Below, piece by piece: positions 1 through 7,882 of a stretch of DNA of 64,000 bases. Origin of the DNA: a virus; IMG/VR virus record IMGVR_UViG_3300042453_001967, positions 27,966 to 91,965 of that record; one strand, given 5' to 3'. The notes below the pieces were generated by a model. It ran no database searches. It was not told the DNA's origin and saw nothing but the letters and a program-made list of their open reading frames with translations. The first letter of the stretch is position 1. The number at the start of each line of letters is the position of its first letter. The position numbers and the translations under genes are program-made.

Positions 1-288
1 TAAACCTTCACGAACTTCATCCAATGGAGAACGTTTTCCTTCTTGTTTTGGGTCATAAAGTTTAACCCAGTCTCCATTTACTTGGATTTCATGAAAAAAG
101 ACCTCTACAAAAGGTGAACCATCTTTCGCGGGAAGAATCCTAATTCTTTTTTCTTGACTACGAATACCTTTAGGTAAAACGGTAGTGAAGTATTTTTTCA
201 TCCTGTCTTCTTGAGACATTCCAACGGTGCCACTTGTGGCTTGTTTGTTTTTTTCGTACTGTGCTAGTACTGCTTCTAATGTTGACAT
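1..288 (-). CDS. gp32-like single-stranded DNA-binding protein (partial, N-terminal 96 aa)
   Basis: The reading frame is open from an ATG at 286-288 to the left edge, so only the first 96 residues are present. A segment reading RIRILPAKDGSPFVEVFFHE followed by VNGDWVKLYD matches the start of the OB-fold core of T4 gp32 (there: a run of I-R-F-L-P then a short turn and a K-N-G-K-W strand). The N-terminal stretch before it is charged and would be the cooperative-binding arm. gp32 proteins coat single-stranded DNA at the phage replication fork and in recombination. The zinc site and acidic C-terminus lie outside the window. A host-type promoter stands just upstream. The start region is A-rich with no Shine-Dalgarno. 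The call rests on motif recall and is fairly secure. Confidence 0.8.
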   Translation of the reverse strand, partial: MSTLEAVLAQYEKNKQATSGTVGMSQEDRMKKYFTTVLPKGIRSQEKRIRILPAKDGSPFVEVFFHEIQVNGDWVKLYDPKQEGKRSPLDEVREGL

Positions 289-312
289 AATTTTTTGTTT
301 TTAATTGTATCT

Positions 313-344
313 AAAATATACGTAATAAAAATCAAATTTCAAAA
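313..344 (-). promoter_or_regulatory. Host-type (Bacteroidota) promoter for the ssDNA-binding gene
   Basis: On the minus strand TTTTG (340-344) is followed after exactly 19 bases by TATATTTT (313-320). This fits the Bacteroidota consensus TTTG-N19-TAnnTTTG for the primary sigma factor. The start codon is 24 bases downstream. The same layout recurs before the DNA polymerase and the glycosyltransferase operon. Confidence 0.6.
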
Positions 345-366
345 CGTTATCAATTTTTTTTTGTAT

Positions 367-443
367 TGGTAGGAGAAGCGGGACTCGAACCCACAACCTC
401 GTGCTCCCAAAGCACGTAATCTAACCAATTGATATATTCCCCT
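367..443 (-). tRNA. tRNA-Pro (anticodon UGG)
   Basis: Minus-strand cloverleaf. The acceptor stem AGGGGAA (443-437) pairs with TTCTCCT (377-371), with one G-U pair, followed by discriminator A and an encoded CCA (369-367). The anticodon stem CGTGC/GCACG encloses the loop TTTGGGA, giving anticodon TGG. The T arm GTGGG-TTCGAGT-CCCGC is canonical; the D stem is weak (3 pairs). It decodes CCA, the codon that dominates the Thr-Pro-Ser linkers of the fibre genes at 28.9-32.9 kb. Phage tRNAs usually supplement codons enriched in phage genes. Confidence 0.93.
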
Positions 444-451
444 ATAAAACG

Positions 452-525
452 CGGTTCGTATGGGAATCGAACCCATGACCTTCGCAGTGACAGTGCGATA
501 TTGTAACCAACTCTACTAACGAACC
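452..525 (-). tRNA. tRNA-Asp (anticodon GUC)
   Basis: Minus-strand cloverleaf, 74 nt. The acceptor GGTTCGT (525-519) pairs with ACGAACC (459-453), with discriminator G, the normal Asp identity base. The anticodon stem TCGCA/TGCGA encloses CTGTCAC, giving anticodon GTC. The T arm ATGGG-TTCGATT-CCCAT is canonical. CCA is not encoded, unlike the neighbouring tRNA-Pro, so it would be added by the host enzyme. It lies 8 nt upstream of tRNA-Pro and is probably co-transcribed with it. Confidence 0.93.
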
Positions 526-529
526 TAAC

Positions 530-904
530 TTATTCTAAAGTTAAAAGATACAATAATTTATTTAAATTTCCAAGTATTTCGTCTCTTATATTTAATAAAT
601 CTGTATCCGCGGTTCTATCTAAGTCTTCGGAGAATTGTATTAAACCTTCTGTACATGTTTTTATCATATCAGACGGGTTCATTTCTGATAAATTAATTAA
701 CTTAATTGTTTTTGTTTCTTCATCTAAAATAAATCTACCATATTTACCCATCGCTATTTCAACAAAATCATCAATTAAATCCGATAATGCGTCATATGTT
801 TTACCAAATGCTTCATGTCTAGCAACACCTTTGGTTTGCCAATGATTTATTTTTAATTGTAATTGTAATCCTATTAAAAGGTTTACTTTAGAACTTAAAT
901 TCAT
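530..904 (-). CDS. DUF5856-like (Dps/ferritin-like) small helical protein
   Basis: 124 aa, mostly helical. The segment NHWQTKGVARHEAFGKTYD followed by LSDLIDDFVE and a GKYGR motif is typical of the DUF5856 family found in T4-like and giant viruses, which resembles the first helices of Dps/ferritin proteins (a helix with HWxT, then His and Asp/Glu). A metal-binding or DNA-protecting role is possible but not shown; the family has no firmly established function. It is the last gene of the leftmost structural run, overlaps the preceding gene by 17 bases (translational coupling), and ends 4 bases before tRNA-Asp. Confidence 0.6.
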   Translation of the reverse strand: MNLSSKVNLLIGLQLQLKINHWQTKGVARHEAFGKTYDALSDLIDDFVEIAMGKYGRFILDEETKTIKLINLSEMNPSDMIKTCTEGLIQFSEDLDRTADTDLLNIRDEILGNLNKLLYLLTLE

Positions 905-1529
905 CTTCTTCTTGTTCTGGGTTAAAACTATTTCTTATGGTATCTAAGGAATAGTCATCAATATCTTGTTTAGTTAAAACATATTCGTTTTTACCAGATT
1001 TTTGCATTTCTGTTTGTTTTTGAGTAAAAAATTCTTGAGGATTTAAATTAAATGGATACGAATCTAATGACCTTAACTCCAATTTTTCTTGTGGAGTTTT
1101 TTCTTTCATAGTTTCGACTTTATTACCCAATTCATCTATCTTACTAATAACAGAGTCCATTTGAGATAATTTTTGTTCCAAATCATTTAACTTGGTGAAA
1201 ACACTATCCATTTTATTTACCACTTCCATGTTTTCTGTATTTTTATCATCTAAATCTTTCTTAATCGATTTGGTCATATTAACCAAATCAGTTATATCTA
1301 TTTCTTCTGTCTCAGGTTCAACAGGTGCATCAGATGCTGGTGGTGTGGTGGTGTCGGCTAGTGGTTCAGATGCGGGGTCCATTGTGGTGTCGGCTGGTGG
1401 AGCAACCGCAGGGTCAATGGGTGCGTCGGGTGGTGGTAATTCCGCTTGTTCCATTAAACGTTTAGTGTAATTGTTAATCGCTCTGTGTCGAGCAATTTCT
1501 TCCATTAATTTTTTTTCTAAATTTTTCAT
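888..1529 (-). CDS. Hypothetical protein with Pro/Ala/Asp-rich segment and coiled coil
   Basis: 213 aa, function not recognised. Residues 1-30 are a basic helix. About residues 31-75 form a low-complexity stretch rich in Pro, Ala, Asp and Thr with loosely repeated PADTT and PASxxP units. Residues 75-145 look like a coiled coil (heptads with I, M, L around MDSV and KIDEL). The C-terminal part has a compact SYPFNLNPQEFF segment and an acidic tail. The architecture (helix, flexible linker, coiled coil) suits a virion-associated or scaffolding protein. It sits just downstream of a 66 aa gene and overlaps the DUF5856-like gene by 17 bases. No enzymatic motif is visible. Confidence 0.6.
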   Translation of the reverse strand: MKNLEKKLMEEIARHRAINNYTKRLMEQAELPPPDAPIDPAVAPPADTTMDPASEPLADTTTPPASDAPVEPETEEIDITDLVNMTKSIKKDLDDKNTENMEVVNKMDSVFTKLNDLEQKLSQMDSVISKIDELGNKVETMKEKTPQEKLELRSLDSYPFNLNPQEFFTQKQTEMQKSGKNEYVLTKQDIDDYSLDTIRNSFNPEQEEDEFKF

Positions 1530-1530
1530 A

Positions 1531-1731
1531 TTAATCTTGTAAAAGTTGTCTACCGTCTTCAGTTATGAATTTTTTATTTATTCTTTCAACAATACCATCT
1601 TTAGACCTTATCACATAACACTCACCTGTTTGTAAATCACATTCCTCTGTCTCGGTGTTGTTTAATTTTTTAGTTGTCTTTGTTTTATTCATAAAACTAT
1701 CTAAAGACTTATTAAATTTTTCACTATTCAT
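1531..1731 (-). CDS. Small hypothetical protein, 66 aa
   Basis: Start taken at the ATG at 1729-1731 because it follows an A-rich leader (AAAAAAAGAAAA) of the type used throughout this genome; the frame also extends 9 codons upstream to a TTG at 1758, which would lie across the promoter motif. The protein is Lys/Thr-rich in its first half and has two cysteines in ECDLQTGEC, a CxxxxxxC spacing that could bind metal or form a disulfide. The second half (YVIRSKDGIVERINKKFITEDGR) looks like a short beta unit. No family is recognised. One base separates it from the next gene. Confidence 0.5.
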   Translation of the reverse strand: MNSEKFNKSLDSFMNKTKTTKKLNNTETEECDLQTGECYVIRSKDGIVERINKKFITEDGRQLLQD

Positions 1732-1743
1732 TTTTCTTTTTTT

Positions 1744-1755
1744 TATATAAATATC
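1744..1755 (-). promoter_or_regulatory. Candidate phage late promoter element
   Basis: Minus strand reads GATATTTATATA, a member of the recurrent motif ATATTTATnAT found upstream of most virion genes here. It lies 12 bases before the ATG of the 66 aa gene and just after the 1930 aa gene. Confidence 0.45.
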
Positions 1756-1776
1756 CAAAAAAAATAAAATATCTAA

Positions 1777-4700
1777 TTATTCCATATTAAAATAAACAAC
1801 GTCACCATCAAATAGTTTAAGTTCACTCATTAATTTCTTTGATAATGCAATTCCGTAAGTGCTACTTATAGGACCTATCGCAACAGGACCTTCAGCAACA
1901 ATCGTTCCTGAAGATGAATCCAATTGATAATTTGGGTTAACAACGACCGTTTTATTATTATTTGGATTTTTAAAAGTTGTTTTTGCTGTTCTAATTAATT
2001 CTGCAGTGATTTGTCTTGATAATTGAAAATTAACCATAAAATACTTATAATCGGTATTTTGAATGTCTGAAAATTTAATACCATTTGCAATATTCATACT
2101 TGTTGTATCATTAATTGTATACCCTGTTCCACCCATTTGTACGACCAATCCTCTTAACCAAACTTGGTTATTATTTCTTACCTTTTGAATGGTTCTTTGT
2201 TCATTAAATCCGTTAAATGGTACGCCAAACTTATTGATACCAACATCTTCTAATTTGTCAATTATTTGCTCACCCTGAATAATTTTACCTCCCCTATCTG
2301 TAATATAATTTATTTTCTGGTACACAACCGTTTCTTGTGTATCAGTTTTATTGGATTCTCTTTGTTTTATTATTCTAGATGCTTTGGATTGTATCTTATC
2401 AAATAATATTCTATAACTGGCCACAAAGGAATCTGTTGGGTCGGGTAGAGATGTATACGGTATTCTCGTACCAGAAAACGTTGTAGATATATTATTTGAT
2501 TTTATTGTATGTGTTACTTCAGTTATCCAATATGAACCTCTAAACATAGGTACATTTTTTAAATAAAAAAACATTGTTGGTTGTATCATAACATTACCCA
2601 TAGAAGTTATGTCGCATTTGTAAGAAGCTTGTTTATAGTAATCAAATAACGAAACGTCAACATTGTATACACCTGCACCTGAAGCGGACCTAGCTAAATT
2701 CTCCAAAACAAGAAACGATTCGGATGTGTTTTTTAAACTTGATTGGTCAAGTGTCAGTCCTTTAAATATTCCTTGATTTTGGTCTCCAAAACTAACTTCA
2801 AAAGCAACGACCCGATTAGACTTTGATAGGTCATTTCTTGAAAAGTTCTCTAAGGAGGTTATCAACAAAGGATTATTGTTTTGACTCCCAATATAAAAAC
2901 CATCATCTGTAAACTTATATGGTTTACTGTTTGACATATCCAATCTTTTTGAATTATTTCCAACTAATTGAATAATGATTTTTGGTGTCGATTCTTGGTA
3001 ATCAACTTCTAAAAACGTTCCGAACAAATCTGACGCAACTTTTTTTGAGGGTCTTATTTTATTTTTTACATTAACATTGTTTCCATAAAAATTTATGTAT
3101 GCTGGTAATGCCCTCATATCTAATCCCGTACCTTGGATTAACATGGATATTGCCCCATACAACGATTGTTTTACATTTTTTGGATGCAAAAGGTTCGTAA
3201 ACCTATCAATGTTAAGATATAATTTATCACCAATATCCCGATTTGCTTTATCTAAAAATAAAAATTCTTCTAACAATAATCTTTGTCCAATCGAATTCCC
3301 TGAAGTCCACTTATCATTAAATGATTTGAATGTGTTATATAATTCTAATTTTGTGTTATCACTATTATACCCTCTAAACATATCAATTCTTGACGCGGGA
3401 TTTTTTGATTTTTTACTATCTAATTTTGGAAAATTAATTAAAAGTTGAGTTAAAAAATGTTTGAATCTAATGTCAGAACCTTTAGAGGTTATATCTCCAC
3501 CGGTATTTTTAATAATGATTTCGTTTTTAAGGTAGTTTAAAAAAGAAGACCTACTTGTTGTACCCCCATTTTTTCTATATCCACCATAAATTTGAGCAAG
3601 TGGTCTATGTGTTTTTATATTGTCTTCAGTTAATTTGATATTATTAACACTAAAAAACTCTAAATAATATCCGTCAATATCTTCTCCAATATATAATTTT
3701 ATAAAATTCTGATTTGTTGAGTTAATATCAGAAGAACTAAATGATTGTGTTAAATATGTTGTATCAGGATTTGATTTTGTCATTCCATACAATATAAAAG
3801 GGTCAATTTCTTTTGGATTTGATAAACTAAACTGTATTAGATTGTTACTACCTAAAATACTATTGGTTATACTTTCTGCAGCTTCTTTTTGTTTTCGTTT
3901 CAAATTATCAATTAGTAAATCAATGTTGGACAATGATGCGGGGTCTTGTGGTAAATTGGTTTTATCGATAACGCTTAATCTTGTTAATATATCTTGGAAT
4001 TTTTGAAAATTCAAATTATTAAATGGTTTATATGGTAATTCGTCGTTCATTTTTTGACTTGCAAAATCTAAAAAATAACTTTCAAAATATTCGAGGATTG
4101 TTGGACTAAATGTACCAATTAAATCAATTGCTTTTTTATAATTTGTGGATATAGAATAAGTGTTTCCTGTTGTTCTAAAATATTCATAAGGTGTTGGAAA
4201 AGTTTGACCAGTAAATGAATTAGTTATAGTATCATCTAAAAACCATAAGGTTCTAAAACCAATTTGTTGTACAAAATCAAATGAACCATTACTATAAACA
4301 AATATTTTTGAGCTAGAATAATCACCAATAGATGGTAAAAGAGTGTATGTTTTTTCGTCCGTTTTATACTTTGTATTGTCAACTATCACGTCCCAATAGT
4401 TCATTTGTGTTTTTGTCCTAACTCTATGTATTATACCATTATTCAAAGTATTTGCAGAATATGATGAATTACCCAATGAATTATTGTAATGAGCATAACC
4501 ATTAACAATTTGACTATATATTGATTGATAAAAGGGACTCAACCCTACACTTGTGTAACCAGTGTACGATACATTAAGAGTTGAACCGGTTGTTGTTGAT
4601 ACTTTGGGGGTTATTGTAAAAGTATATCCTGAATTATTATCAAAGAATGTTTGACCTGACAATGGTTTAGTGACATAACTTGAATTTATTGCACCTTCTA

Positions 4701-7569
4701 AAATGTCATATCCGTCAATAAGATGTGTTTTGTATCTGTGATAAATAGACCCCCATTTTAACAATAAATGATATGGAATGAAATGTGTAGAACCAATTTC
4801 TCTAAATAATGATGATGTTAATATTGAAGTATTTTCAAATGTAATCTGGTCATCTAAGTCAATAAAAGGTAAAGAATTAAGTAAAAGATATGCCGAACCG
4901 GCATATTTACCATTTACTGTGGATTTATTAAAATCATAGTAAAGTTGATTGTGAAAATATGGTGTGTTTAAAATTGAAACAGTATTTCCTGTCACGTTAA
5001 CCGTATTTGAAAAGAAATTAGTTAAATTATTTCCTCCCGATTTTACCCATGAGTTTGGATTAATTGGTGACGATATAAAACCATTAGATGATTCATATTT
5101 TAATATTCCGTTAAATTTAAAATTATCATCACTAAAGGTTGTTTTGTTTATGTATCCCAAATATGTATTTGAATTAAATGGGTATATGTTTTTTCTATAC
5201 GATTCTGGTTGATAATTTAACAAATAGTTATTTATTTTATCACTGTCTAATCCACCGTCTTTTATTGTAACGTTTAAATTATAACTTTCAAACTTGAAAG
5301 GTTCCTCTAATATTTCAACCAAATAATTGGTTGTAGGTAAAGTGTCTTTGTATTTTGAAAATTTATCATAAGGTGATGAGATAAACAAATAACCACTGTA
5401 TTCGGTTTGTGTTTTAGGGTTATTATTTTCGTCTAATTCGATTTTACCGTTTTCGTCTTTTTTTGTTTGTTGATATTCGACCCTAATAAAATCATCTATC
5501 GATTTTATTCTTTTAGCGATTTCTATCAAATCACCATCTTCTTCTATTGAATTTTTAATATTATTAAACTCTTCATTTGCCAACTCAGTTAACATTTCAT
5601 TAGTAAATGAATCAAACATTGTTAAAAATCTAGCTCTTTCATATATTTCATATAAAAATGACGCATAATCTTTATCAATATAAGGCACTCTACTTATAAT
5701 AAAATCGGTCGTCGATATTGGTGAAATAGTGTTTAAGTCTACATTAGAATCAAATACATAATTAACATCATTTCTCGTTGGTTCGTTATTTACATTTGTT
5801 TCAACTCTATTTGTGTTAATTTTAATGTACTCTTCCACAAAATCAACTTCAGGCCATTTAGTACTATCATATGATTCTAATTTATGAATAAGTTGTTCAT
5901 CACCAGGATACGCCATGACATTTATTTTACCACCCTGTTGTGGTTTTGAAATTTCAGGCCACGGATAAATACTCTCGCCTTTGGATTCTTTTGAAAGATT
6001 TTTGACTGAATTTTTTCTACTTAAAGAAGCAGTAAATGCTTTGTTGTGTACATCTTTCATTAATCTGATATAAACTTCGGCATTTGCTAATAAAACAGCG
6101 AACATATTTCTAATTGTTGGTTCAAACCCAAATCCTTCTTTTCCTTTGATTATTTCATTCATTCTAAACTCAACATCATCTTCCAATTTTTTTCTTTGTT
6201 CTTCGAATGATTTTCTTATCTGAAAGATATCGTTAAAAATACCATCAATATTAATTACCACTTTTTTGTCAGTTAGTATTTTATAATATGTTGACGCACT
6301 TTTCAATTTTTTTATTGATATTTTTTTAAAATCACCAGTAGTATTGTTAGAAAGTGTTTGAGTAAACAATCTATTTTTTTCGATGGTTTCATTAAAATTT
6401 TTTATTAACAATTCTAACGTTCCATTTTTATCACCAACTACGGTGTCCAATTTTGTTTTATCTTTTAATGAAGTATAATACCAAAATTCATCCTCACTTA
6501 TCTTTTCAGATTCATTGGATAAATTCTTTTTTGCCCAAGCTTTAAAGGAATTTTCGTAATTATTTATTGTTTCATCCAATTCTTTAACTCCTTGAAAAAC
6601 ACCCATATCAACACTACTAAAAATTTGTTGTTCTAAAATTTTATCCAAACTTTCTGCTATGTAACCCATTTCTGTTAATGTTCTTACAGGAAATCCTTTT
6701 GGTATTAATCCCTTTTGTTCGTACTGTCTGTAAACAGATTTTAATATTTGATATCCTCTTGAAGAGTGAGATACTGTTTTTTCATATAATCCTGTTTTTT
6801 CATTAAAACTTGTGTTTTTGTTTTCTTCAACTAAAAACATGTAAGGACATGTTATTATTTGAGATAATGTAATGTCGTTCATCCAAGCATATGTTGAACC
6901 CACGAAAATGGTTGATATTTCAAAATTTCCATTTGATTCATTGAATCTTGATGAAAATTTTGTCATGTGTAACCTATACCTTATTGCTTTCCCATAATAT
7001 CCTTTTACAGTTAGATAAAATATTGGCCACGGTAAATGAAAAAATGCCCTATACGGTGAATTGTCACTCGATTCGAATAATGTTTTACCTCTAACATCTA
7101 TAAAACTTATATTAACAGTTGGAACAAAATTCGCTCCTTTAATTGAAATACTAATTGAATCAATACCAAAACTTTGACCACTAGTATCTTTAAATTGATT
7201 TTCACCAAACGTCACATCGTAACCGTCTTTATAGTTCGATTCTTGACCTTGTATTGGTTTTGGAACAAATGAGTCTGTCCAAGTCGCATCAAAATTACCG
7301 TCTCCGGTTGCATTTTTTAAAAAATTTAAATTACCACCAGCAATTTGTGTCAATGTGTTTCCCTTATCGTTATCAGATATTAATACTGTTCTAGGTACTA
7401 AATCGGCTTCCAAGTTTACATACATAACCAAGTTCTCTTGTTTATGTCCTCTTGGTTGTATTTCTCCATTAGAATCTACAACACTATTTGGGTCAACATA
7501 AACAAGATTATTTTGGTCAACTTTTACTAAAATATTTTCACTATTCGTGTAATCTCTATTGTTCGCCAT
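1777..7569 (-). CDS. Giant baseplate/tail structural protein, 1930 aa
   Basis: One of the two largest genes in the window. About residues 120-230 carry a conserved region (DSISISIKG, then NISFIDVRGKTLFE, HLPWPIFYLTVKGYYGKAIRY), a beta-rich pattern I associate with baseplate proteins of large T4-like phages. The central part is repetitive beta-rich sequence with many Asn, Ser and Tyr. Near residues 1630-1700 a second conserved region (PMFRGSYWITEVTHTI ... TFSGTRIPYTSLPDP) resembles hub-type domains that hold the tail tube. No lytic or fibre motif is evident. It overlaps the gp53-like gene by 14 bases and follows the 1615 aa protein, so the three probably form one baseplate transcript. Virion baseplate is an inference from context and pattern. 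Confidence 0.6.
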   Translation of the reverse strand: MANNRDYTNSENILVKVDQNNLVYVDPNSVVDSNGEIQPRGHKQENLVMYVNLEADLVPRTVLISDNDKGNTLTQIAGGNLNFLKNATGDGNFDATWTDSFVPKPIQGQESNYKDGYDVTFGENQFKDTSGQSFGIDSISISIKGANFVPTVNISFIDVRGKTLFESSDNSPYRAFFHLPWPIFYLTVKGYYGKAIRYRLHMTKFSSRFNESNGNFEISTIFVGSTYAWMNDITLSQIITCPYMFLVEENKNTSFNEKTGLYEKTVSHSSRGYQILKSVYRQYEQKGLIPKGFPVRTLTEMGYIAESLDKILEQQIFSSVDMGVFQGVKELDETINNYENSFKAWAKKNLSNESEKISEDEFWYYTSLKDKTKLDTVVGDKNGTLELLIKNFNETIEKNRLFTQTLSNNTTGDFKKISIKKLKSASTYYKILTDKKVVINIDGIFNDIFQIRKSFEEQRKKLEDDVEFRMNEIIKGKEGFGFEPTIRNMFAVLLANAEVYIRLMKDVHNKAFTASLSRKNSVKNLSKESKGESIYPWPEISKPQQGGKINVMAYPGDEQLIHKLESYDSTKWPEVDFVEEYIKINTNRVETNVNNEPTRNDVNYVFDSNVDLNTISPISTTDFIISRVPYIDKDYASFLYEIYERARFLTMFDSFTNEMLTELANEEFNNIKNSIEEDGDLIEIAKRIKSIDDFIRVEYQQTKKDENGKIELDENNNPKTQTEYSGYLFISSPYDKFSKYKDTLPTTNYLVEILEEPFKFESYNLNVTIKDGGLDSDKINNYLLNYQPESYRKNIYPFNSNTYLGYINKTTFSDDNFKFNGILKYESSNGFISSPINPNSWVKSGGNNLTNFFSNTVNVTGNTVSILNTPYFHNQLYYDFNKSTVNGKYAGSAYLLLNSLPFIDLDDQITFENTSILTSSLFREIGSTHFIPYHLLLKWGSIYHRYKTHLIDGYDILEGAINSSYVTKPLSGQTFFDNNSGYTFTITPKVSTTTGSTLNVSYTGYTSVGLSPFYQSIYSQIVNGYAHYNNSLGNSSYSANTLNNGIIHRVRTKTQMNYWDVIVDNTKYKTDEKTYTLLPSIGDYSSSKIFVYSNGSFDFVQQIGFRTLWFLDDTITNSFTGQTFPTPYEYFRTTGNTYSISTNYKKAIDLIGTFSPTILEYFESYFLDFASQKMNDELPYKPFNNLNFQKFQDILTRLSVIDKTNLPQDPASLSNIDLLIDNLKRKQKEAAESITNSILGSNNLIQFSLSNPKEIDPFILYGMTKSNPDTTYLTQSFSSSDINSTNQNFIKLYIGEDIDGYYLEFFSVNNIKLTEDNIKTHRPLAQIYGGYRKNGGTTSRSSFLNYLKNEIIIKNTGGDITSKGSDIRFKHFLTQLLINFPKLDSKKSKNPASRIDMFRGYNSDNTKLELYNTFKSFNDKWTSGNSIGQRLLLEEFLFLDKANRDIGDKLYLNIDRFTNLLHPKNVKQSLYGAISMLIQGTGLDMRALPAYINFYGNNVNVKNKIRPSKKVASDLFGTFLEVDYQESTPKIIIQLVGNNSKRLDMSNSKPYKFTDDGFYIGSQNNNPLLITSLENFSRNDLSKSNRVVAFEVSFGDQNQGIFKGLTLDQSSLKNTSESFLVLENLARSASGAGVYNVDVSLFDYYKQASYKCDITSMGNVMIQPTMFFYLKNVPMFRGSYWITEVTHTIKSNNISTTFSGTRIPYTSLPDPTDSFVASYRILFDKIQSKASRIIKQRESNKTDTQETVVYQKINYITDRGGKIIQGEQIIDKLEDVGINKFGVPFNGFNEQRTIQKVRNNNQVWLRGLVVQMGGTGYTINDTTSMNIANGIKFSDIQNTDYKYFMVNFQLSRQITAELIRTAKTTFKNPNNNKTVVVNPNYQLDSSSGTIVAEGPVAIGPISSTYGIALSKKLMSELKLFDGDVVYFNME

Positions 7570-7882
7570 AATACAAGTTATATAATTCTACATTTCTTTT
7601 GTAGTCTTGTAAAGAAATAACTAATGGAAAAGGAATACGTAAAACAAAATTATCAGGTATCTCAAACTCCAATCCACCAACAGTTGGATTAGCTTGGAGA
7701 ATTAACCAACCAAAGACGGGTGAACCATAATGTTCCAAAGATAATCTATCTAATCTGTCTCTACCTTTTTTAAAGAACATATACTTGTCTGTTGTTTTTA
7801 TTGGTATTTCAATACCGGGAACAACTCTAAAAGAACCATCTTCTATAAAAAACTGATATCTATCAAAATACTGCCTACTCAT
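7556..7882 (-). CDS. gp53-like baseplate wedge protein
   Basis: 108 aa. The core RLDRLSLEHYGSPVFGWLIL then ANP, GLEFEIPDN and RIPFP is the LysM-like fold typical of T4 gp53 and tail protein X relatives: a short helix followed by HYG, W, N-P and a proline-rich strand. In T4, gp53 locks adjacent wedges during baseplate assembly. It is shorter than T4 gp53 (about 196 aa), so only the LysM-like core is present. It overlaps both neighbours (1 base with the upstream 1615 aa gene, 14 with the downstream 1930 aa gene), showing tight translational coupling in a baseplate operon. Confidence 0.7.
   Translation of the reverse strand: MSRQYFDRYQFFIEDGSFRVVPGIEIPIKTTDKYMFFKKGRDRLDRLSLEHYGSPVFGWLILQANPTVGGLEFEIPDNFVLRIPFPLVISLQDYKRNVELYNLYYGEQ

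Noticed and set aside
1192-1470. Plus-strand open frame of 92 aa rich in Gly, Ser and Ala
   Set aside because: Antisense of the Pro/Ala-rich linker of the 213 aa gene; no promoter and the sense gene overlaps its neighbours correctly.
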